DNA of 20,689 bases from Cytophagales bacterium (GTDB lineage: Bacteria; Bacteroidota; Bacteroidia; Cytophagales; Cyclobacteriaceae), in the NCBI GenBank assembly GCA_029262955.1, contig JAJCYL010000720.1, positions 1-20,689 on the forward strand, written 5' to 3'. Under the pieces are notes generated by a model that did not search any database, was not told the origin of the DNA, and worked only from the letters and a program-made list of their open reading frames with translations. Positions 8,800-15,953 of this stretch are shown piece by piece. Within the stretch, counting starts at the first letter, position 1, and every line of letters starts with the position of its first letter. The position numbers and the translations under genes are program-made.

Positions 8800-9618
8800 T
8801 TATTTATGATTATAAACATGAACATCCCTTTGAGGAAAGGGTATAGAAATCTTCTTTTCGTCGAATGTCTTCTTGACTTTTTCCTGCATATCAAAAAATA
8901 CGGACCAATAATCGCCAGAATCACACCAAACCCTAACCACAAAGTTTACTGATGAGTCACCCAACTCAGAAATTGCGATAAAAGGTTCGGGAGTCGCATG
9001 GATTCTATCATCACCACTAATTAGATCTGATATTGTAGCCTTTGCCTTGTCGATGTCATCATTATACCCAATTCCAAAGGTCCAGTCCACTCTCCTTTTT
9101 GGCTCTGCCGAAAAGTTTTTTATACTGCCGTTAGACAGTGATCCGTTGGGAACTACAATGGTAACATTATTCGGAGTTTTAAGAACTGTATTAAAAATCT
9201 GAATTTCAGATACTGTTCCAGCATGTCCCTGGGCATCAATAAAATCTCCGACCTTATAAGGTTTAAAAAGAATAATCAAGACCCCACCGGCAAAGTTGCT
9301 AAGGCTACCTTGTAAAGCCAATCCAACTGCTAAACCAGCCGCACCAAGAATAGCAATAAATGAAGTTGTTTCAATCCCAATCATTGAAGCAACACTTATC
9401 AACAAAATCCCTTTTAGGACGACGCTAAAGATACTTACTAAGAAGGTCGATAAAGTGGCATAAGACTCATTTTCAGAGAGTCTCTTTTTTAGTGCTCTCA
9501 TAACACTACCTATAAGAAAAAGTCCTACTATTAACGTTACTATCGCAAGGGCTATTTTTGGCAGATAAGTAATGACCATATCGTAAATTGTAGATGAATA
9601 CTGCTCTAATATTTCCAT
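8800..9618 (-). CDS. small-conductance mechanosensitive channel, MscS family
   Basis: Inner-membrane tension-gated channel that releases solutes on hypo-osmotic shock. The 272-residue protein has the short MscS plan: TM1 at about 18-38, TM2 about 60-80, and the pore-lining Gly/Ala-rich TM3 about 85-117 (FIAILGAAGLAVGLALQGS), followed by NFAGGVLI and PYKVGDFI at about 108-127, then the soluble beta domain (NTVLKTPNNVTIVVPNG) and a C-terminal mixed domain. Size and order match E. coli MscS, without the large periplasmic extensions of MscK/MscM. The ATG at 9618 is the only sensible start. It heads a two-gene unit with the DUF3078 gene and is divergent from the SEC-C gene across 160 bp. Confidence 0.95.
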   Translation of the reverse strand: MEILEQYSSTIYDMVITYLPKIALAIVTLIVGLFLIGSVMRALKKRLSENESYATLSTFLVSIFSVVLKGILLISVASMIGIETTSFIAILGAAGLAVGLALQGSLSNFAGGVLIILFKPYKVGDFIDAQGHAGTVSEIQIFNTVLKTPNNVTIVVPNGSLSNGSIKNFSAEPKRRVDWTFGIGYNDDIDKAKATISDLISGDDRIHATPEPFIAISELGDSSVNFVVRVWCDSGDYWSVFFDMQEKVKKTFDEKKISIPFPQRDVHVYNHK

Positions 9619-9778
9619 GTATTTGATTATTTAAGAAAGTGCAAATAAGGGGGTATTTGTGAAAAATATTTTAAAAGGTTTTTGATAATTTTCTGATTGC
9701 CAAAAAGTCAACAGATTTGGATTGGATTTAATTAGTAACCCATTAATTATTAAATTGTTATTTCAACATTAAAAAAAG

Positions 9779-10063
9779 ATGGAAAAGGTAGGTAGAAATG
9801 AGCCTTGTCCTTGTGGTAGTGGCAAGAAATACAAGAATTGCCACATGAACAGCGAAGCTGCCAAAGGAGGTAAAAATAAGGCTATTATCATAGGTGCCCT
9901 TTTAGTACTATTTCTTATCATTGGAATTATTAGCTTTTTCATGAGTTCACAGCAAGCTGATTCAGGTTCTTCAAATCAGCTTACTCCAGGTCCTCCTCCG
10001 GCAGGGCCAGCTCCTCCAGGTAAAGTATGGTCCTATCAGCATGGACACTGGCATGATGCCTGA
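9779..10063 (+). CDS. small membrane protein with N-terminal SEC-C motif and His-rich tail
   Basis: A 94-residue protein with three parts. Residues 5-22 are a SEC-C zinc-binding motif of pattern C-x-C-x8-C-H (C10, C12, C21, H22), as at the SecA C-terminus, where it binds zinc and SecB. A lysine-rich stretch precedes a strong transmembrane helix at about 35-54. The tail has a Gln/Ser linker, a proline-rich section at 69-80 and a terminal block WSYQHGHWHDA with H88, H90 and H92. The lysines before the helix predict N-terminus in the cytoplasm and tail in the periplasm. It could be a small membrane-anchored chaperone or metal-related protein, but the function is unknown to me. The start ATG follows an A-rich leader. 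It stands alone, divergent from the MscS gene. Confidence 0.85.
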   Translation: MEKVGRNEPCPCGSGKKYKNCHMNSEAAKGGKNKAIIIGALLVLFLIIGIISFFMSSQQADSGSSNQLTPGPPPAGPAPPGKVWSYQHGHWHDA

Positions 10064-10136
10064 TTAATTGTTGACTCATCTAGTTTGCAGTGGAAGTATT
10101 TTATTTTAATTTGGCACTCTTCTAAAATTACAAACC

Positions 10137-10262
10137 ATGTTTGATCCACCAATGACCGACGGAGTCGAATTGTTTCTTTACATCTTTATAGGACTTGTGT
10201 CTTTCGGAGCAGCACTAACTGCCATTGATGTTAAGCGAACCAACAGCGATCAGGAAGATTAG
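10137..10262 (+). CDS. hypothetical 41-residue single-span membrane protein
   Basis: I translated an ATG-to-TAG frame of 42 codons. The product begins MFDPPMTDGVELF, has one hydrophobic helix at about residues 12-30 (LFLYIFIGLVSFGAALTAI) and ends in a charged tail (DVKRTNSDQED), so it reads like a real small membrane protein. An A/C-rich leader precedes the ATG, and the sequence TTAATTTG at 10106-10113 is one mismatch from TAnnTTTG. Its stop abuts, with no gap, the stop of the convergent small ORF at 10263-10370. I recognise no family. The gene is too short for length statistics, hence moderate confidence. Confidence 0.5.
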   Translation: MFDPPMTDGVELFLYIFIGLVSFGAALTAIDVKRTNSDQED

Positions 10263-10370
10263 TTATACCTGGTGATCTCGCTTGTGATCACTCACCTTCT
10301 CATTAGGTAATATTATTGGGCAAATAATAGCGAGAACAAACAATACGATAATTAAGATAAGAGCACTCAT
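10263..10370 (-). CDS. hypothetical 35-residue hydrophobic membrane peptide
   Basis: An ATG at 10370 to TAA at 10263 encodes 35 residues: a very hydrophobic N-terminal helix (SALILIIVLFVLAIICPIIL, about 2-21) and a polar, His/Lys-rich tail (PNEKVSDHKRDHQV). An exact TATATTTG -7 element lies 20-27 bp upstream of the ATG on the same strand, well placed for a promoter. The ORF is tail to tail with the 41-residue ORF, so their 3' ends touch. Small hydrophobic peptides of this shape include type I toxins and subunits of membrane complexes; nothing here decides between them. No family recognised. Confidence 0.45.
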   Translation of the reverse strand: MSALILIIVLFVLAIICPIILPNEKVSDHKRDHQV

Positions 10371-10389
10371 TGCTTTTGTGTTAGATAAT

Positions 10390-10397
10390 CAAATATA
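10390..10397 (-). promoter_or_regulatory. putative -7 element for the 35-residue ORF
   Basis: The minus strand reads TATATTTG, identical to the element before manC, ending 19 nt before the ATG at 10370. No obvious -33 TTG at the usual distance. Confidence 0.4.
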
Positions 10398-10499
10398 AAT
10401 CAACTGGTATTGAATGAGAAATTTATTTACTCCTTCAATCTCGACACAACCGGGTTTCATTGCAAAGGATATCTATAGAGATCCGAAGATCCGATAAAA

Positions 10500-13085
10500 T
10501 TAGTTACCGGTTCGATCAACAAATGTATCAACCAAAAGAGCAAGTGTAACAAAACTTGTCGCAATACCAGCAATTTCACCAGCTGTAAGTCGACGTCTCT
10601 CACGGCGTTGCGGAATAAAAATCTCAGCTCCTGGTTCAATATTGGGATAATTCTTAAACCATAGAAATGATGCCGTCTTTTGAGCCGTACCATTTGCGTA
10701 CACTACATAGGATTTCCCTTTCCTCGCCCTGAGAGAAAATCCACCTGCTTGGGAAATGTAATCTTTGAAAGAATACGTTTCATCGTGACGTGTCGTAATA
10801 GGGTATAACAATTCACCCCTTAATCGTACTGTCTGAAGCTGACGTGGAATACTAAATATATCACCTTCTCTTAGGATTACGTCATACTTCGAACCTGGGT
10901 TTCTAATAATTTTGTCTAAATCTATTCCTATGAATTCGTGTGTCTTAAATTCAAGCTCAGTATTTAACGCTCTACGACTCAATTCCTTAAGTCGCTGTCG
11001 TCTTATTTCATCCGGATTGTCAGAGGTAGGCTCTGGTTCTGAAGTTATGTCCAGACCGATGCCCCCTAATAGATCATTTAACTCTTCATTAACCGCTTCT
11101 TGCTCAACTTCAGAGCTCTTATTTTCATTTAGGTAAAATTCAGTTCTTCGTATTAATGTGGCTCCCTTTGTATAAGAAAACTTCGTCAAACCACCGGCCC
11201 TTACCAAAATATCGGAAATACGTTCGTTCTTTTTTGCAAGTGTGTATTTTCCAGGAAAAATTACTTCCCCTTCTACCTGTACAAGGAGCTGCTCTTCATA
11301 TGCCGGGTCTTTCCTGATTATTACCAAATCAAACGGATTTAGTTCAAAAGTTGACGCATCTGCAGAAAGACTTAGATCATCACTAATGGTAAAGTTGTAA
11401 ACTTCGGCAGTTGCTGATAATTCATCCGATGTTGAAGACTTTATTCTTCTGGCTACCTCTATTGACGACCTAGATGCTGATTCTCTTAAACCATCCGCAA
11501 TGAGAATCAAGTCCTCAACAGTCATGCCTGCCACGTAATCGTACTCACCTGGAAATTTTACTTCTCCCTGTATTGTGACGAGGTACTCTTCTCGTAAATC
11601 AAATATTGATTTAATGTGAACGACATCCTCGTTTTTGAGTGCAATATCTGGTGAGGTGCCACTAAGGATATCACCCACATGAAACTCAATACTTGACAAT
11701 GTATAATTATCTTCAGTACGCACGATAACACCTCGGCCGGTAAAGGCCTCTCCGGTCAGACCGTCAGCTTGTCCTATCAATTGGCTTACAGTTAAGCCCT
11801 CTACTAACTCAAAATCTCCTGGTCTATGTACAGCTCCCATTATTTGAACTCTATTGCTAAAACGTTCAGAAACTGACTCAACCAAAATTTGGTCTCCACC
11901 TTGCATTGCAAACCCCTCAAAATCATCGTTTCTAACTGTGACTACTGCTTTATCCCGACCCGTATTGCGCTTTATTGTTAAAAAATTAGAGTAGGCATTT
12001 TCAGTGAACCCCCCCGCAAAAGCGATCACATCTAACAGATCTTCCTCATCTCTGGCTTCATAAATGGCAGGCTGCTTAATTTCGCCATCAAGAGTTATGC
12101 GATTCAAATATGGTTTAACTATCACTACGTCCTGATCTTGAAGTCGTAAACTTTGAGATCGATCTCCCCTCAGATAAGAATAAGTATCCAGTGTTGCAAC
12201 TTTAACACCGTCTCTTACCAGATCAATTTCTCGAAGGGACCCGCTTTCTGTTGGTCCACCTGCGTAATACAATGCGTTAAAAAGTGTCGATAATGAAGAG
12301 AGGGTAAAAGTTGCCGGATTATTCACCTGACCAACTACATGGACTTTGATGCTCCTCAAATTACCAAGAGTGACCTGTGCATAAGTGTTTGCCGGACGCC
12401 CATTACGGCTTTCCAGGCCCGCATATATTTTAGTCAACCTATTTATTATCCTTTTCGACAAAACGTCCATGGCAAAACCACTTACATTAATGGGTCCCAG
12501 GTTTGGGATGAAAATAAATCCTTCCGGACTCACTTCAATCTGGTAAGTCTGCTCAGATGAGCCCCATATATCTATGACTAACTCATCAGAGGGTCCGACA
12601 ATATAGTCCTTTGGAGTTGGTAGATTTAAGCTTGGTTCAAATGTCAACTTTGAATTGTCGAAAATATCCAATCCAAAAACCTTTAATTTTTTAGAACCGG
12701 CGGTATCCAAAAACATGCGTTGATCACCTAAGTCATTAAACTCTCGCTCTTCAAAAAATTCATTCCTTCCACGACTAATTGACCCACCCTCCAAATCGGG
12801 GCTAAGCGCAAATATCCTTCTTCTCAATTTCGAGATTTCAGAAGCTGGCATTCCTCTTGCACTTGCAATTTGTTCCAACTGCTGTTGAGACATACCCGTA
12901 GACTTCATTCTGGTTATAAAAGATTGAATTTGAGCATCGGTCAATTGATCAACCCTAACTTGTCCCAGATTCTCTAGAGAAATATTGCCTTGAGCTGAAA
13001 CGGGATTTTCAATACCTACTGTAAAGGCCAGACAGAAAAGTAAAGAGTAAGCTATAAAACCCTGATGAGAGATTAGAAATTTCAT
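10500..13085 (-). CDS. polysaccharide export protein with multiple SLBB domains (Wza-like)
   Basis: Large envelope protein for exopolysaccharide export. The longest frame starts at a GTG at 13145, but a -7 element at 13131-13124 lies inside that extension, so I use the ATG at 13085: 861 residues with signal peptide MKFLISHQGFIAYSLLFCLA and cleavage near VSAQ (about 28-31). In this numbering: a helical region with TDAQIQSFI at about 49-57; a Poly_export domain at about 160-225 (YIVGPSDELVIDIWG); then six SLBB-like repeats near 247 (VHVVGQVNNPATF), 329 (LDGEIKQPAIY), 412 (VQIMGAVHRPGDF), 502 (VTIQGEVKFPGEY), 601 (VQVEGEVIFPGKY) and 753 (VRLRGELLYP). A hydrophobic helix at about 838-855 ends the protein, recalling the outer-membrane helix of Wza. 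No Wzc, Wzx or glycosyltransferase gene is next to it, so it is a solitary export gene here. Confidence 0.9.
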   Translation of the reverse strand: MKFLISHQGFIAYSLLFCLAFTVGIENPVSAQGNISLENLGQVRVDQLTDAQIQSFITRMKSTGMSQQQLEQIASARGMPASEISKLRRRIFALSPDLEGGSISRGRNEFFEEREFNDLGDQRMFLDTAGSKKLKVFGLDIFDNSKLTFEPSLNLPTPKDYIVGPSDELVIDIWGSSEQTYQIEVSPEGFIFIPNLGPINVSGFAMDVLSKRIINRLTKIYAGLESRNGRPANTYAQVTLGNLRSIKVHVVGQVNNPATFTLSSLSTLFNALYYAGGPTESGSLREIDLVRDGVKVATLDTYSYLRGDRSQSLRLQDQDVVIVKPYLNRITLDGEIKQPAIYEARDEEDLLDVIAFAGGFTENAYSNFLTIKRNTGRDKAVVTVRNDDFEGFAMQGGDQILVESVSERFSNRVQIMGAVHRPGDFELVEGLTVSQLIGQADGLTGEAFTGRGVIVRTEDNYTLSSIEFHVGDILSGTSPDIALKNEDVVHIKSIFDLREEYLVTIQGEVKFPGEYDYVAGMTVEDLILIADGLRESASRSSIEVARRIKSSTSDELSATAEVYNFTISDDLSLSADASTFELNPFDLVIIRKDPAYEEQLLVQVEGEVIFPGKYTLAKKNERISDILVRAGGLTKFSYTKGATLIRRTEFYLNENKSSEVEQEAVNEELNDLLGGIGLDITSEPEPTSDNPDEIRRQRLKELSRRALNTELEFKTHEFIGIDLDKIIRNPGSKYDVILREGDIFSIPRQLQTVRLRGELLYPITTRHDETYSFKDYISQAGGFSLRARKGKSYVVYANGTAQKTASFLWFKNYPNIEPGAEIFIPQRRERRRLTAGEIAGIATSFVTLALLVDTFVDRTGN

Positions 13086-13123
13086 AAATATGATATGACG
13101 TCTATTCGTTTGCAAAAAACGCA

Positions 13124-13131
13124 CAAAGTTA
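13124..13131 (-). promoter_or_regulatory. putative -7 element for the SLBB export gene
   Basis: The minus strand reads TAACTTTG, an exact TAnnTTTG match, ending 38 nt before the ATG at 13085. It lies inside the longer GTG-initiated frame, arguing for the shorter protein. No clear -33 TTG. Confidence 0.42.
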
Positions 13132-13194
13132 AAATTATTTTGCACCTAAAATTCATTTTAATTTTTTTCCGATCAATTCAGATAATTTTCTTTC

Positions 13195-13202
13195 TACCTT
13201 TG
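13195..13202 (+). promoter_or_regulatory. putative -7 element for the tRNA gene
   Basis: TACCTTTG matches TAnnTTTG exactly and ends 14 nt before the mature tRNA 5' end, leaving a short 5' leader. It is back to back with the SLBB promoter element on the other strand. Confidence 0.5.
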
Positions 13203-13216
13203 CACCCGGAAATGTT

Positions 13217-13291
13217 CGGGGTGTAGCGCAGCCCGGTTAGCGCACCACGTTAGGGACGTGGGGGTCGCTGGTTCGAATCCAGTCACCCCGA
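13217..13291 (+). tRNA. tRNA-Pro, anticodon AGG as read
   Basis: A full 75-nt cloverleaf. Acceptor stem CGGGGTG (13217-13223) pairs with CACCCCG (13284-13290), discriminator A at 13291. D stem GCGC/GCGC encloses the loop AGCCCGGTTA. Anticodon stem CCACG/CGTGG encloses the 7-nt loop TTAGGGA at 13250-13256, so U33 is 13251, the anticodon is A13252-G13253-G13254 and G37 is 13255. The variable loop is GGGTC. T stem GCTGG/CCAGT, with one G-T pair, encloses TTCGAAT. CCA is not encoded. The AGG anticodon reads proline CCU, and G37 is the usual tRNA-Pro identity base. Bacterial proline tRNAs normally carry U, G or C at position 34, so A34 is odd (see findings). It is a single-gene unit with its own terminator. 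Confidence 0.93.
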
Positions 13292-13292
13292 C

Positions 13293-13320
13293 AAGGGAAC
13301 AGATTTCTGCTCCCTTTTTT
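13293..13320 (+). terminator. rho-independent terminator after tRNA-Pro
   Basis: AAGGGA-a-CAG, loop ATTT, CTG-c-TCCCTT: stem arms GGGA (13295-13298) with TCCC (13311-13314) and CAG (13300-13302) with CTG (13307-13309), one internal mismatch, followed by a T tract to 13320. It starts 2 nt after the tRNA. Confidence 0.8.
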
Positions 13321-13361
13321 CATTTCTACATTAAGCTGGTTTAGTTTAAACGAAGTTGAAT

Positions 13362-13916
13362 TTAACGACGGATTCTACGTACAGTGATTTCAAAAACAAC
13401 GACGCGATTTGGTCCTACATTAAAGAAGAAATTTCCGAATGACCCGAAGGCCAAATGAGAAGGCAATATCAAAATTGCACTTGATTTCTCCTGCATTAAA
13501 ATCAAACCCTCATTTAAACCTGGAACTCCGGTTGGGTCAGGTAAATTTCGAACCGCAACCTCTCTTCCAGATCCAAAATACCTGAGGTCATTTCGAATAT
13601 CATCATCAGTGGTTTCAAAAATGATTCCATCCAATAGTGATCCAGTTATGTCCAGTGTGAGAATATCTCCAAATTCAGTCTTTGTCCCATTTCCATCTTT
13701 AACGGGAATGTATCTTAAACCACTAGATGTTATAAAAACGGAATCAAATTCTTGATCTTCAATGAATTGACTGATGCTATCCTCTTCAAAAGCTAGTCTT
13801 TCTTCAAAACTTAGTGTGTCCGCTTCGGCGATCTCGATAGGGTTAGGATCTTCACAGCCCGTCCAAAGCGTAAGCAATCCAAATAAAAATACCGCTAATA
13901 TTATTCCAACTCTCAT
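13362..13916 (-). CDS. FKBP-like lipoprotein with degenerate active site (GldI-type)
   Basis: A 184-residue lipoprotein: hydrophobic signal MRVGIILAVFLFGLLTLWTGC with a clear lipobox (WTGC, Cys21), a helical linker (about 25-60) and one FKBP-fold domain from about 65. Compared with FKBP12, several pocket residues are changed: the Tyr of VHYEG is Ile (LDITG), Phe is kept but Asp is Glu (IIFET), the Trp of the pocket floor is Leu (GLNEGL), and the later Tyr is Phe (LAFG). Isomerase activity is therefore doubtful; a chaperone or binding role is possible. It is the third gene of the nrnA operon, 2 bp after the other FKBP lipoprotein. GldI, a gliding-motility lipoprotein of Flavobacterium, is of the same general kind, but orthology is not shown. 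Confidence 0.8.
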   Translation of the reverse strand: MRVGIILAVFLFGLLTLWTGCEDPNPIEIAEADTLSFEERLAFEEDSISQFIEDQEFDSVFITSSGLRYIPVKDGNGTKTEFGDILTLDITGSLLDGIIFETTDDDIRNDLRYFGSGREVAVRNLPDPTGVPGLNEGLILMQEKSSAILILPSHLAFGSFGNFFFNVGPNRVVVFEITVRRIRR

Positions 13917-13918
13917 TT

Positions 13919-14782
13919 CTATTTATTTGCCGGTTTTTTAATATCCACTAATTCTACATCAAATTTTAGGATTGCATTTGGTGGAATATCTCTACCAGAC
14001 CCTCTTTCTCCATATCCTAATGAGGAGGGAATATAAAGAGTTGCTTTGGACCCTTTGCTTAACAAAGCAATTCCTTCGTCCCACCCCTTTATTACGCTAC
14101 CATAACCCAAATCGAATGAAAATGGAGATTTACCGTATGAAGAATCAAAGACATTACCGTTTAGAAGAGTACCCTCGTAATGAACAGATACCCTGTCACC
14201 AATACTAGGTATTTCGCCTTTTGAAGATTTGGTAATCACATACCTCAACCCTGAATTAGTTACGATGGCATCAATCCCACTCTCGGTTAAATAATTGTCT
14301 AATATGTTAGCATCTATCTTAGCTCGTTCGCTTTCTCTCTCCAATCTCAACACTTCCTGTGAAACTGACTCCTGAAGGCCCAGATTAAAACTTATTTCAC
14401 TCCCTGACTCTATTGAGTCCGGAAGCGGCTGCTGAAAGGAAACTTCATATAGGTTTTCGGCTGGAATACTGAATTGAACGCTATCCCCAACTTCTAAAAG
14501 TTCCAACACTTCATATAACATTCCACCATGTTTCCATTGAGTGGTATCAAACATGATCTGAACCGGACCACCAACTTTACGGGTATCAAAAAGCACACTT
14601 CCATTTTCAGATGTATAAGCCATATTTAAAGAGATAATCTCCCCATGATTCGGGTTCACCCCATTGCCAGTTCTAATGAAGTTAATCTCGATTCCACTTT
14701 TTGTTTCAGGCAATTGTTGGCATGAGGCTACTAGAAGGATCCCAATAAATGCCATTTTGGATGCCCTAATCAACGCATTCAT
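13919..14782 (-). CDS. FKBP-type peptidyl-prolyl cis-trans isomerase, lipoprotein with two FKBP-fold domains
   Basis: A 287-residue envelope prolyl isomerase. Signal region MNALIRASKMAFIGILLVASC ends at a lipobox (VASC, Cys21). A first, degenerate FKBP-like domain covers about 30-135 (VLFDTRK, LEVGDSVQFSIPAENLY), then a charged helix (about 138-165), then a canonical FKBP domain at about 175-282. The second domain keeps the pocket: Tyr in VHYEG, Phe-Asp in VFDSS, Phe in FSFDLG, Val-Ile-Lys-Gly-Trp, Tyr in LGYGERGSG, Ile in IPPNAIL and the final Phe in LKFDV. The ATG at 14782 overlaps the end of nrnA by 17 bp; Met10 at 14755 would remove the overlap but also the positive charges of the signal peptide, so I keep 14782. 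Likely co-translated with nrnA and the next FKBP gene. Confidence 0.9.
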   Translation of the reverse strand: MNALIRASKMAFIGILLVASCQQLPETKSGIEINFIRTGNGVNPNHGEIISLNMAYTSENGSVLFDTRKVGGPVQIMFDTTQWKHGGMLYEVLELLEVGDSVQFSIPAENLYEVSFQQPLPDSIESGSEISFNLGLQESVSQEVLRLERESERAKIDANILDNYLTESGIDAIVTNSGLRYVITKSSKGEIPSIGDRVSVHYEGTLLNGNVFDSSYGKSPFSFDLGYGSVIKGWDEGIALLSKGSKATLYIPSSLGYGERGSGRDIPPNAILKFDVELVDIKKPANK

Positions 14783-15785
14783 TATTTAGTTCTGATTTAT
14801 ACCTTAGTAACAATTTTTCAAATTTATCAACTACCTCATCCAGGCTTTCGTCTGATTTACCGCCAGCAGCATTTCTGTGCCCACCTCCATTAAAGTTATC
14901 CCTAGCAAACTGATTAACAGAAAAATCCCCTACCGATCTAAATGACATTTTGACACCATCTTCTCTTTCAATTAACGTAGCAGCGAATACAACACCAACT
15001 ATTGACAGACCATAATTGACAAGGCCTTCAGAATCCCCAGTTGAGTACTTGTATTTTTTTAAATCATCAGCACTTAGTTTAAAATAGGCTGTTCTATATT
15101 CTGGCAAAACTACCAGCCTCTCAGATAATGCATAACCTATCAACCGTAAGCGATCTAACGAATTGGAGTCATAAATTTGCCTGCTCACATTATTGACATC
15201 AACTCCAATTTCAACCAACTTTGCGGCAATTTGAAAGACCCTTGAAGTGGTAGAGGGATGCCTGAAGGAACCGGTATCAGTCATAATCCCTGCATATAGA
15301 CTTTCAGCCATCCCTATATCAATTAGATCTTCATCGTTAAGGTCCTTGATAAGTTCGTAAACAAGTTCGGCTGTGGCTGCAGCTTCAGTTGACCATGAAC
15401 GGTAATCAGCAAAATCCTGAGGATCAAGATGATGGTCTATCAAGACTTTAATTGCACTCGAACATGAAATTATGTCTCCCAGTTCATCAATTCTGTTAAG
15501 ACTCGAAAAATCAAGGCAAAAAACGATATCAGCCTCACCCAACTTTTTATCACACAGCTCTTCATTCCCCTTGTATATTGTTACATCGTCATTTCCCTTC
15601 ATCCATTTCAAAAAGTCCGGATAATCAGTAGGAGCAATAACCGACACTTCGTGGCCTTTCTTGATAAGGTAACCAGCAAGGCCTAAGGATGAACCCAAGG
15701 CATCTGCATCAGGTTTGGTGTGCATGACGATAACACACCTTTTAGGGGAATTAATAAGATCTTTAAATTGGTTGAGATTCTGCAT
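14766..15785 (-). CDS. nrnA: DHH-family phosphoesterase, NrnA-like (oligoribonuclease / pAp phosphatase)
   Basis: Manganese-dependent phosphoesterase that degrades short RNA oligonucleotides and dephosphorylates 3'-phosphoadenosine 5'-phosphate in NrnA relatives. The 339-residue protein has the DHH domain with metal-binding motifs at H22, D26 and D28 (MHTKPDADALG), D92 (CLDFSS), the DHH triad itself at 117-119 (LIDHHLDP) and D170 (MTDTGSF), then a DHHA1 domain with the substrate motif GGGHRNAAGG at 300-309. No signal peptide, so it is cytosolic. It is the first gene of an operon with two FKBP lipoproteins and is divergent from ndk over 168 bp. The whole family signature is present; the exact substrate range is inferred. 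Confidence 0.9.
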   Translation of the reverse strand: MQNLNQFKDLINSPKRCVIVMHTKPDADALGSSLGLAGYLIKKGHEVSVIAPTDYPDFLKWMKGNDDVTIYKGNEELCDKKLGEADIVFCLDFSSLNRIDELGDIISCSSAIKVLIDHHLDPQDFADYRSWSTEAAATAELVYELIKDLNDEDLIDIGMAESLYAGIMTDTGSFRHPSTTSRVFQIAAKLVEIGVDVNNVSRQIYDSNSLDRLRLIGYALSERLVVLPEYRTAYFKLSADDLKKYKYSTGDSEGLVNYGLSIVGVVFAATLIEREDGVKMSFRSVGDFSVNQFARDNFNGGGHRNAAGGKSDESLDEVVDKFEKLLLRYKSELNNECVD

Positions 15786-15911
15786 TATAGTTCAGCCTCA
15801 CTGGAGGAAGCTCAAAAAATGGAAATGCAAAAGTGTCATGTTTTTAGACAATTACAAAGGAGATGCAAATTCAGTCTTTGGGCAAATCAATACGCTTCTC
15901 ATTATTTCTTT

Positions 15912-15919
15912 TAATTTTG
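15912..15919 (+). promoter_or_regulatory. putative -7 element for ndk
   Basis: TAATTTTG matches TAnnTTTG exactly, 34 bp before the ndk ATG. The rest of the nrnA-ndk gap (15786-15953) shows no gene. Confidence 0.42.
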
Positions 15920-15953
15920 CGTCCTCTTTTCATATAAACAGTTCAAAATTTTA

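Noticed and set aside
8674..8952. 92-residue plus-strand ORF across the DUF3078/MscS junction
   Set aside because: It lies opposite two well-supported genes, has no recognisable domain and its sequence follows from their codons.
10111..10117. TTGGCAC resembling a sigma-54 -24 element before the 41-residue ORF
   Set aside because: The expected TTGC -12 element is absent at the required spacing (sequence there is TAAAA).
10467..10484. Imperfect palindrome downstream of the SLBB gene
   Set aside because: Short stem with a mismatch and no T run on the transcribed strand; could be chance.
10912..11136. 74-residue plus-strand ORF inside the SLBB gene, and a similar 73-residue one at 12339-12560
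   Set aside because: Antisense to SLBB-protein coding sequence, low-complexity serine-rich translations, no leader or promoter.
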